NCBI GenBank assembly: GCA_023380915.1
Contig: JAMCSM010000209.1
Span: 1-19,114, forward strand
DNA length: 19,114 nt
Reading direction: 5' to 3'
Origin: Actinomycetota bacterium
Lineage (GTDB): Bacteria; Actinomycetota; Humimicrobiia; Humimicrobiales; Humimicrobiaceae
In this document: in pieces, positions 1 through 7,268 of the stretch
How the letters are laid out: every line of letters starts with the position of its first letter
Position numbering within the stretch: position 1 is the first letter of the stretch
Made by a program: the position numbers and the translations under genes
The notes under the pieces: generated by a model
The model's input: only the letters and a program-made list of their open reading frames with translations
What the model was told of the DNA's origin: nothing
The model's database searches: none

Positions 1-363
1 TATATATATTATTTATCCAATTTTAAAGTAAAATTTAAAGATTTTTTGATTTTGTAGAAGAAATTTAAAAGAGAAGGTAAATTTAAACTGAAATTTCAAT
101 TATATTTTCTTATGTCTGAATTGCTGTAAAAATATTTATACTTAAAATTTATGTTATTTTCCATTAAAATTTATATTTTAGTCAGGATATCAAAAAAATA
201 TTTACTAAATTTTTTAAATGGATAAAACATTCAATTTAATAATTTATGTTAATCTGTTAACTTATTATCTTAACTGATCATGCTTTACTGAGACAGGACA
301 GCTAAAACAATAATTACAGAGAAATATAAAGATTTATTATTTATTTCAAATTAAAGGATAAAA
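1..363. other. AT-rich gene-free leader upstream of the ABC exporter
   Basis: No coding region can be supported here on either strand. The stretch is extremely AT-rich with many short A and T runs and probably carries the promoter of the exporter genes. The only ordered motif I see is a small inverted repeat at 248-261 (GTTAA-tctg-TTAAC), which could be an operator or chance in such AT-rich DNA. A Shine-Dalgarno-like AAAGGA lies at 353-358 and is used below to choose the start of the first gene. Confidence 0.5.
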
Positions 364-2415
364 ATTAAAGAGTTAAAAACATTATTTAAATATTTCAGGA
401 TGCACAAGCTGGAATTGATTCTGGCTATTGTATTTATATTCATTACAGGTGCGCTGTCGCTTCTTGCCCCATGGATTTTAAGGATTGCAATTGACACTAT
501 TGAAACTGAAACTATAGCCTTCCACCTTTTAAAATTCTCTTCATTTTTGCTTGGTGTCGCAATAATTGATGGCATATTCAGATTTTATATGAGAAAAATT
601 CTTGTAGGAGTCTCAAGAAAGATTGAATACAGTCTAAGGTTGGATTTATTTTCACATCTTCAAACTCTTGATGTTTTTTATTTTACTGAAAATAAAACAG
701 GAAGCATAATGGCGCTTCTTACAAATGATCTTGATGCCGTAAGGACATTCCTCGGGCCTGGAATAATGAATCTCTTCAATACCATATTTGTTTTTTCTTC
801 AACCTTAATTGTAATGTTTATTATTAACTACAAACTTACTTTATATTCACTAATAGCAATACCTGTACTTCCTCTCGTTGTATGGAAATTGTCAAGCATT
901 CTTTTTGAAAGATCCAGGAAAAGCCAGGAGCAATATGCCACAGTGTCGGCAAGAACACAGGAATCTTTTGCCGGAATAAAAGTTGTTAAATCCTTTGTGC
1001 AGGAAAAAAACGAATTAAATGAATTTTTAAAACTAAACAAAGAATTTGTGAGAAGAAATTTGTCTCTTGCGCAAATCAGAGCCATATTCTGGCCGGTTAT
1101 GACTTTAATTGGAGGTGCAGGTTCTCTGATTGTGCTGTTAATTGGAGGGAAACAGGTTATAAATGGCAATATAAGTCTTGGTGAATTTGTTCAGTTTTCC
1201 GCATATATAATAGCATTGACATGGCCACTTATTTCACTTGGATGGGTTATTAATCTTATTCAGCGCGGCGGCGCATCGATGGGAAGGATAAATGAAGTTT
1301 TTAAAAAAGAGCCCAAAATAAAGTCTCCTGAAATACCTTCGTTGATTACTAAGATAAATGGAAATTTAAAATTTGAAAATATTTATTTCTTTTATCCGCA
1401 AATAACCGCACCGGCTTATTCCATATCTGAGCCTGAAAGTTTTAAAAAGGATTTAAAGGAACTGTCACAAATGCAGCTTGAAAACAAAACAGCAATTTCT
1501 ATAAATGAAGAAATAACTGAAAAAGATGCAGACCATGAAAATAGCCGTACTATCTTTACAAAGCAAAATCTTAATAACACCAAAAACATCAGGAAAAAAA
1601 CCGGTAATTTTACACCCGATGATGAAATAATTGCAAAGGAAAATGAAGAACTCTATAACAATCCTTATTACAATAAGGATAAATACTTTCTTAAAAATAT
1701 AAATTTTGAAATTAAAAAAGGAATGACTCTGGGAATTACCGGGCTTACCGGCAGCGGTAAAACTACTCTGATAAATCTGATACCCAGACTTTATGACTCC
1801 TCAGCAGGAAATATTTTAATTGATGATATCAATATAAAAAATATACCACTGGAACTGCTTCGCAATAGTATAGGTCTGGTAACACAGGAGCCGTTCCTTT
1901 TTTCAAAATCCATAAAGGACAATATTATTTTTGGAAGAGAATATCTCCTGGAAAAAGAATCTGAACAAAAACTGATGGAAAAAATTACGGTTGCAGCCAG
2001 AATTTCCATGCTTCATGAGGAAATAACGGAGTTTCCCGACGGATATGAAACAATCATAGGAGAACGCGGCGTTACTTTATCCGGAGGACAGAAACAAAGA
2101 CTGGCAATTGCAAGGGCGCTGGTAGTTGAACCATCAATTTTGATACTGGATGATGCATTTTCAAATGTTGACACACAAACAGAAGAACTGATTTTAAAAG
2201 CACTTGAAGAAAAAACAGTAAACATAACAAAAATTCTGATTTCCCACCGCATTTCAACAATTAAGAATTCTGGTTTGATTATTGTTATGGATAATGGAGA
2301 GATTCAGGAAACCGGAAAACATAATACCCTTATAAAAAAAGCAGGAATTTACAGGAGATTGTATTTGAGACAGCAGTTGTCAGCAGAACTTGAAGATGAA
2401 CTGGAGGAGATCTAA
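364..2415 (+). CDS. ABC exporter half-transporter with degenerate Walker B (first subunit)
   Basis: Fused membrane domain plus ATPase (type IV exporter, MsbA/LmrCD-like) that should sit in the inner membrane and export lipids, drugs or peptides. Numbering from the ATG at 400: six membrane segments up to about residue 290, then the ATPase with Walker A GLTGSGKT 448-455, Q-loop Q496, signature LSGGQ 560-564, Walker B ending D584-D585, and H-loop H616. The usual catalytic Glu after Walker B is Asp (D585), as in the degenerate site of heterodimeric exporters. A hydrophilic insertion of about 94 residues (334-427) separates the A-loop region (YFFYP) from Walker A. The ATG at 400 abuts its only AGG, while the frame stays open to 355 and upstream codons give IKELKTLFKYFR, matching the N terminus of the next protein; I therefore place the start at ATT 364, 5 nt after AAAGGA. 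Substrate unknown. Confidence 0.88.
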   Translation: MKELKTLFKYFRMHKLELILAIVFIFITGALSLLAPWILRIAIDTIETETIAFHLLKFSSFLLGVAIIDGIFRFYMRKILVGVSRKIEYSLRLDLFSHLQTLDVFYFTENKTGSIMALLTNDLDAVRTFLGPGIMNLFNTIFVFSSTLIVMFIINYKLTLYSLIAIPVLPLVVWKLSSILFERSRKSQEQYATVSARTQESFAGIKVVKSFVQEKNELNEFLKLNKEFVRRNLSLAQIRAIFWPVMTLIGGAGSLIVLLIGGKQVINGNISLGEFVQFSAYIIALTWPLISLGWVINLIQRGGASMGRINEVFKKEPKIKSPEIPSLITKINGNLKFENIYFFYPQITAPAYSISEPESFKKDLKELSQMQLENKTAISINEEITEKDADHENSRTIFTKQNLNNTKNIRKKTGNFTPDDEIIAKENEELYNNPYYNKDKYFLKNINFEIKKGMTLGITGLTGSGKTTLINLIPRLYDSSAGNILIDDINIKNIPLELLRNSIGLVTQEPFLFSKSIKDNIIFGREYLLEKESEQKLMEKITVAARISMLHEEITEFPDGYETIIGERGVTLSGGQKQRLAIARALVVEPSILILDDAFSNVDTQTEELILKALEEKTVNITKILISHRISTIKNSGLIIVMDNGEIQETGKHNTLIKKAGIYRRLYLRQQLSAELEDELEEI

Positions 2416-2417
2416 AA

Positions 2418-4211
2418 ATGCCTCATGATAATATAAGAGTGGAAAGTATTTACGATAAGGATAAAGTAAAAAAACAGGCAGATATAAAAATTCTGCTCAA
2501 GATTTCAAAATACCTGAAGCCTTATAAATTTATATTTGCAGTTACAATATTGATGCTTATGTTTACTGCCGGACTTGAAACAGCAGGTCCGTTTATTTTA
2601 AAGATTGCAATAGACAAATATCTTATCCCTAAAAATTACAACGGCTTTTTGTATATGGTTGTGTTGTTTGGATTGATAATACTATTTCAGTTTGGAGTGA
2701 GGTATGTTCAGCAATACATGACTGAATATCTTGGAGAAAAAATAATGCTGGACTTAAGAATGAATATTTTTTCACATATTCATAAAATGGAAATGTCTTT
2801 TTTTGACAGAAACAGGGTTGGCAGACTTATGACAAGAGTAACTACGGATGTGCAAACTTTAAATGAAATGCTTTCTTCCGGAGTAGTCGCACTGTTTGGC
2901 GATGTTTTCATTATTGCTGCAATAATTGCCATGATGCTCAATCTTGATTTAAAATTATCTTTGGTTACATTTTCTGTTTTAATCCTGCTCGCAGCCGCGA
3001 CTATTATTTTCAGGAATAAGGTAAGAATATATTTCAATATAATAAGAGAAAAAATATCTGCCATTAATTCATACCTGCAGGAAACAATAACGGGAATCAT
3101 AACAGTTAAAATCCTTAACCGTCAAAAAAGAAATGACATGGAATTTGCAGCCTTAAATAATGAATATCTGAAAGAATATATAAAAACAATTTTCAGTTAT
3201 GCAGTATTTTTTCCGGTTGTTTTCTTAATTGAAACTCTGGCTGTTGCTCTTATTATATGGTATGGCGGAGGACAGGTAATAAGGAGCATTCTTACTCTTG
3301 GAACACTGGTTGCATTTATCCAGTATATTGGAAAATTTTTTCATCCAATCAGTGATTTAAGTGAGAAATTCGGGATACTTCAGGAAGCAATTGCTGCTTC
3401 GGAACGAATATTTGGCCTGCTTGAAACACAGCCTGCAATAGTTTCACCTGCAAATGCCAGAATTCTTACTGAGGTTAAAGGAGATATTAAATTTAAAAAT
3501 GTGTGGTTTGCATATAATGCAGAAAATTATATTCTTAAGGATATTTCTTTTGAAGTCAGTTCCGGCGAAAGTATTGCTTTTGTAGGAGCAACAGGTTCGG
3601 GTAAAACTTCAATAATAAATATCCTTGCCAGGTTTTACGATATTGACAGGGGAAATATTTATCTTGACGGTATTGATATCCGGGAGTTTGATTTGCAGAA
3701 CTTAAGACGCCATGTCGGGGTTGTTTCCCAGGATGTATTTTTATTTTCCGGTACCATTATTGATAATATAAGACTTGGCAATAAGGAAATTACCCTTGAG
3801 CAGGTAAGGGAAGCTGCAAGATTTGTTAATGCAGATAAATTTATAGAAAAACTTGACGGCAAATATTTCCATGAAGTAAAAGAACGCGGACAGACACTTT
3901 CCGTAGGGCAGAAGCAGCTTATTGCTTTTGCAAGAGCAATTGTCTTTAACCCGAAAGTTTTGCTTGTTCTTGATGAAGCAACTTCAAGTGTGGATACGGA
4001 AATTGAAGGGTTGATTCAGGATGCTTTAAAAAAAGTTATGCATGGAAGAACAACAATAATAATTGCGCACAGACTTTCCACAATCAGAAATACTGACAGG
4101 ATTATTGTTCTTTCAAAGGGAAAAATTATTGAAAGCGGAACTCATAAAAATCTTTTAAAAAATAAAGGCATTTATTATAAACTGCATAAATATCAATATC
4201 AATTGCAGTAA
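2418..4211 (+). CDS. ABC exporter half-transporter, catalytic partner (second subunit)
   Basis: A 597-residue membrane-plus-ATPase half-transporter. The cytoplasmic N terminus is followed by six membrane helices (about residues 35-320) and an ATPase domain: Walker A GATGSGKT 390-397, Q438, signature LSVGQ 494-498, Walker B with D519 and catalytic E520, H-loop H551. The signature deviates from LSGGQ while Walker B is complete, the mirror image of the upstream subunit. The pair would therefore form one consensus ATP site (this Walker A/B with the upstream LSGGQ) and one degenerate site, the known architecture of TM287/288 and LmrCD. The ATG lies 2 nt after the previous stop, with GGAGGA at 2403-2408 inside the upstream gene, so the two are translationally linked. 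No substrate can be assigned. Confidence 0.92.
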   Translation: MPHDNIRVESIYDKDKVKKQADIKILLKISKYLKPYKFIFAVTILMLMFTAGLETAGPFILKIAIDKYLIPKNYNGFLYMVVLFGLIILFQFGVRYVQQYMTEYLGEKIMLDLRMNIFSHIHKMEMSFFDRNRVGRLMTRVTTDVQTLNEMLSSGVVALFGDVFIIAAIIAMMLNLDLKLSLVTFSVLILLAAATIIFRNKVRIYFNIIREKISAINSYLQETITGIITVKILNRQKRNDMEFAALNNEYLKEYIKTIFSYAVFFPVVFLIETLAVALIIWYGGGQVIRSILTLGTLVAFIQYIGKFFHPISDLSEKFGILQEAIAASERIFGLLETQPAIVSPANARILTEVKGDIKFKNVWFAYNAENYILKDISFEVSSGESIAFVGATGSGKTSIINILARFYDIDRGNIYLDGIDIREFDLQNLRRHVGVVSQDVFLFSGTIIDNIRLGNKEITLEQVREAARFVNADKFIEKLDGKYFHEVKERGQTLSVGQKQLIAFARAIVFNPKVLLVLDEATSSVDTEIEGLIQDALKKVMHGRTTIIIAHRLSTIRNTDRIIVLSKGKIIESGTHKNLLKNKGIYYKLHKYQYQLQ

Positions 4212-4238
4212 AACAATTTCTTGTTTATTATTTAAAGT

Positions 4239-4691
4239 ATGAAATGTCCTTTTTGCGGAAATCTTGACAGTAAAGTCATAGATTCCCGCCTGACTGAAGA
4301 TAAGGAATCAATAAGGCGAAGACGTGAGTGTGAAAGATGCTCAAAGAGATTTACTACGTATGAACGTCTTGAAACTCAGCCGATTGCCGTAATAAAAAAA
4401 GACGGAACACGGCAGCCTTTTGACCGCAATAAAATACTCGGCGGTCTTATAAGAGCCTGCATAAAAAGAAATATAAGCGCAGAAATTCTTGAAAAAATTG
4501 CAGATGATATCGAACTTGAAATCAGGAACAATCCGTCAAACGAAATAAGTTCCAGCGATATTGGAAATCTGGTACTGAAGCATTTAAAAAATCTTGATAA
4601 AGTAGCATATATCCGTTTTGCATCAGTTTACAAGCATTTTGATGACATTAAAGAATTCACCAGAGAACTTGAAGAACTGCAAAATACATGA
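4239..4691 (+). CDS. nrdR: transcriptional repressor NrdR
   Basis: A 150-residue protein of the standard NrdR length. It has an N-terminal zinc ribbon with C3, C6, C31 and C34 (CPFC...CERC) and the basic stretch IRRRREC between them, followed by an ATP-cone from about residue 47 to 137 (VIKKDGTRQPFDRNKI motif). NrdR senses ATP/dATP through the cone and represses ribonucleotide reductase genes by binding paired 16-bp boxes. It starts 27 nt after the second ABC gene with no strong Shine-Dalgarno and no separate promoter that I can see, so it may be co-transcribed with the exporter. Its likely target in this window is nrdJ at 12974, where two boxes are present. Confidence 0.95.
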   Translation: MKCPFCGNLDSKVIDSRLTEDKESIRRRRECERCSKRFTTYERLETQPIAVIKKDGTRQPFDRNKILGGLIRACIKRNISAEILEKIADDIELEIRNNPSNEISSSDIGNLVLKHLKNLDKVAYIRFASVYKHFDDIKEFTRELEELQNT

Positions 4692-4736
4692 ACATTTATT
4701 TCAGTTAATTTATTTACTATAATTTAATTCTTATAC

Positions 4737-5888
4737 TCATAATTTGTATCTTGAAATTGCACCAATCCTGCCGCAATCCTTAAACCTGTCATTTTTACTT
4801 ACAGGAATTATTTCACTTCCCTGATTTAAAGCACTTTCCACTATTTCATCAATAATGTCATTAAAATGAATAACAACATTATCGCAATATGGACACTTCT
4901 CCATTATCTTTAAAGTAACATATCCGCATGCAGGGCATGCATATCCTCTTGCAGCATAATCTTCCATATAAACCAGAGTTTTAATATTGTTAGCCATTAA
5001 TGCATCTATTGTTTTTTTAAGTCCTATTACCCCCATCTTCTGTGGTTCAAGTTCGTCAATAAGTCTGTCAATTAACTGATCGGTACTGCTTTTTTCAAAA
5101 TTACTGATTACCTTATTTGCCTTCTCAAGAATTATGTGCTCAGGGGCAGAAGGATCTTCCTCAAAAGTTCCAATCACCATAGCTTTAAGATAATTGTGCA
5201 GATAATGTTTAAATTCATTAATAATTTCCTTTCTTCCTGCTAAAATCAGATAATCAAATTTGTTTTCCTTAAAAAAACCAAAAATATTATCATTTAGCAT
5301 CTTATAAAACTGATGCAGTTTTTCATCAATTTTACCTAAAATTTTCTTTTCGCGAAGTCCGCTTTCAAACCTGAAATTAACCCTTGCCGGTACTTCGCTT
5401 ATGAATGCAGCAAGGTATTCCTTTATTTTGCCAAGATAAACCTGGTAAATCTGTGCTTTTTCCCTGTTAATCAGCAAAACACCGTATTTTTTATAATTAT
5501 TTATAAGAGATCTTAAACTTTGTGTATGCGGTTTTGGATCTATTATTATTTTAGATTTTAAAATGATTGGCAATTTATAAACTTCCCAGAGATCCGAACT
5601 GGTTCCTGCATAAATTAAAAGAGTTTTCTCATTTTCATATTTATATGAATCTCCGACATAGCTTTTTATCCTGTCAAGAGTATTTAAAATATTTTTTTGT
5701 GTATTTTTACCCAGTCCTGATGAAGTCTCAATTCTTTCCTTTTCTTTAACAATCACTGAATTTAACTCTGAAAGATAATCCTTTTTTGTTATCCTTTTAC
5801 CGTCCACTAAAAGATATGCACTGACTATGAATTCTTCCGTGGGTAAATAATTTAATATTTTATCAAAGTTAAATAATCCATCTGTCAT
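4737..5888 (-). CDS. bacterial eRF1/Pelota-like (baeRF-type) protein with zinc ribbon
   Basis: A 383-residue protein with the three-domain plan of archaeal/eukaryotic class I release factors. The N-terminal part (about 1-130) resembles eRF1 domain 1, residues 135-270 are domain-2-like, and 275-383 are an L7Ae-like domain 3 holding a zinc ribbon (C318, C321, C332, C335) and ending GRIGAISRYKL, close to the eRF1 C-terminal signature. The place where a GGQ loop is expected (about 173-195, FESGLREKKILGKIDEK) has no GGQ, so peptidyl-tRNA hydrolysis by the classical mechanism is unlikely. Bacterial relatives have been proposed to act in ribosome rescue or hibernation; that role is inferred here. 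GGAGG at 5898-5902 lies 9 nt from the ATG. The gene is convergent with nrdR (45 nt apart) and divergent from the acyltransferase gene. Confidence 0.72.
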   Translation of the reverse strand: MTDGLFNFDKILNYLPTEEFIVSAYLLVDGKRITKKDYLSELNSVIVKEKERIETSSGLGKNTQKNILNTLDRIKSYVGDSYKYENEKTLLIYAGTSSDLWEVYKLPIILKSKIIIDPKPHTQSLRSLINNYKKYGVLLINREKAQIYQVYLGKIKEYLAAFISEVPARVNFRFESGLREKKILGKIDEKLHQFYKMLNDNIFGFFKENKFDYLILAGRKEIINEFKHYLHNYLKAMVIGTFEEDPSAPEHIILEKANKVISNFEKSSTDQLIDRLIDELEPQKMGVIGLKKTIDALMANNIKTLVYMEDYAARGYACPACGYVTLKIMEKCPYCDNVVIHFNDIIDEIVESALNQGSEIIPVSKNDRFKDCGRIGAISRYKL

Positions 5889-6067
5889 TTTTTTTCGCCT
5901 CCATTTATTTATATAAGAATAGTACTATAATTTAAGAAGAAATTTAACTTCATTTTAAATTAAAAATTTAATAAAATTAGTTTTCTAATATCATTATACA
6001 AAATATTTGCATATTAACATCAATTAGCAAGTTTATTTTTATTGTAAGCTGTCTGATACTGAAAAGC

Positions 6068-6098
6068 ACTAAAACTTTAGTAACATTATTTATATAAT
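6068..6098 (+). promoter_or_regulatory. possible promoter and operator of the acyltransferase gene
   Basis: A perfect TATAAT lies at 6093-6098, 14 nt before the ATG at 6113, so a transcript would start about 8 nt upstream of the gene. No good -35 hexamer is visible at the right distance. Instead a 14-bp inverted repeat (ACTAAA-AC-TTTAGT, 6068-6081) covers that position, which could be an activator or repressor site. Confidence 0.3.
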
Positions 6099-6112
6099 CT
6101 ATTATATTATAG

Positions 6113-7054
6113 ATGCATAGTAAAACATTAAAATTTTTTAAGCCGATGTATAATTTTTTTAATTATATTAATCATATGATTGCTGCTTTTATCGCCTGTA
6201 CCACACCGTATCCCGTTTCATTTTTAATCAGCAAATCTCTGGCATGGTTCTGGTGGATTGCCTGTAAGAATGTTCAAAACGTAAAAACAAATGTATCAAA
6301 TGTCTTAAATCTTGATATAAATGATCCGCTCATAACTTCTGTTTCTAAAAATATTTACTTTGAATTTTCAAAAAACATTGTTGATTTTCTTAAGAATGGA
6401 ATTATTTCTTCCGGGCAGTTTAAAAGAAATATAAAACTTGATGGAGTCGGATATTTAAAAAAAGCTCTGGAAGACGGAAAGGGAGCAGTTATTTTTACAG
6501 CCCATATTGGCAATTTCGAATGGGGTGCTTCAAGAATAGGAGCAGAAGGATTTAAGATATGGGGAGTAGGTTTATACAGGGAAAACAGATTTCTTGATAA
6601 CTATTTTGAAAAAAACAGAAAAAGCAAATATCTGAATACCTTAAATGCTGCTAAAATGCTTGGTGTGTTCAGAATATTAAAAAACAATGAAGTTGTTGCA
6701 ATTCCAACTGACTGGGATCCTTACGGTAATGCTAAAACTTATGAATTTTTCGGGAAAAAGGCTATTCTGCCATCAGGAGCTGTGCAGATTGCCCTGGCAA
6801 CAGGCGCCCCTCTTCTTCCAAGTTTTATAACAAGAAATAAAAAATATCATCATCACCAGGTAATTTGTGAGCCGCTCGAATTAATAAGGGAAGGGAAAAA
6901 CAGGGAGGATCTGATTGAAAAAAATATGCAGACAGTCATAAAAGTTCTTGAAAAGTATATAAGAGAAAATATCGGTCAGTGGGTCATGTTTCATGATATC
7001 TGGGTAAAAGATGATTCAGACAGTAAGACTATAGACCTCAGACATCAGACTTAA
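6113..7054 (+). CDS. LpxL/PatA-like lysophospholipid acyltransferase
   Basis: A 313-residue member of the LpxL/HtrB acyltransferase superfamily, which moves acyl chains onto lipid A precursors in Gram-negatives and onto phosphatidylinositol mannosides (PatA) in Actinobacteria. It has an N-terminal hydrophobic segment (about 20-50), the catalytic H-x4-E motif H131/E136 (HIGNFE), a PTDWDPYG stretch near 200, the LPSGAVQIALATGAPLLP acceptor-side motif near 220-240, and WVMFHDIWV near the C terminus, all in family order. No Shine-Dalgarno precedes the ATG; ATG 6146 is an alternative start. The last codons (DLRHQT) and the stop lie within the outer arm of an inverted repeat, so the C-terminal tail may come from an inserted element. 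The acyl acceptor cannot be decided from sequence. Confidence 0.82.
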   Translation: MHSKTLKFFKPMYNFFNYINHMIAAFIACTTPYPVSFLISKSLAWFWWIACKNVQNVKTNVSNVLNLDINDPLITSVSKNIYFEFSKNIVDFLKNGIISSGQFKRNIKLDGVGYLKKALEDGKGAVIFTAHIGNFEWGASRIGAEGFKIWGVGLYRENRFLDNYFEKNRKSKYLNTLNAAKMLGVFRILKNNEVVAIPTDWDPYGNAKTYEFFGKKAILPSGAVQIALATGAPLLPSFITRNKKYHHHQVICEPLELIREGKNREDLIEKNMQTVIKVLEKYIRENIGQWVMFHDIWVKDDSDSKTIDLRHQT

Positions 7055-7194
7055 GAAGAGAGATGGGGGATACTTAGACACCAATAGATATGAAGAATTA
7101 TGGGGGAAAATTCAAGAAGGTTTGAGGACACTGCAAGGGTTAATTCCCTATCTATAAAAGTCTGGTGTCTAAAGTCTGAAGTCTAAGTGTCTGA
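7038..7194. repeat. imperfect inverted-repeat element (MITE-like or long hairpin)
   Basis: TTAGACACCA at 7074-7083 pairs perfectly with TGGTGTCTAA at 7163-7172. Inside it, ATAGATA (7084-7090) pairs with TATCTAT (7149-7155) and GAATTA (7095-7100) with TAATTC (7141-7146). An outer zone of CAGAC/GTCTG copies continues it (TCAGAC 7038-7043 with GTCTGA 7189-7194; TCAGACTTA 7045-7053 with TAAAGTCTGA 7170-7179, one extra base). The unit spans about 157 bp, has no coding capacity, and overlaps the stop codon of the acyltransferase. It may be a non-autonomous mobile element, a repetitive palindrome, or an RNA hairpin between the two genes. Confidence 0.5.
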
Positions 7195-7268
7195 ATTGCA
7201 GTTATATGATTTTACATTTTTTAAACATTTTATAAATTGTTGTTATAAAAAAGGGGAAATAAAAGATA

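Noticed and set aside
112..126. Match between GTCTGAATTGC near 115 and the same 11-mer near 7189
   Set aside because: Short identity without shared flanks; probably chance, although it overlaps the outer arm of the palindrome at 7038-7194.
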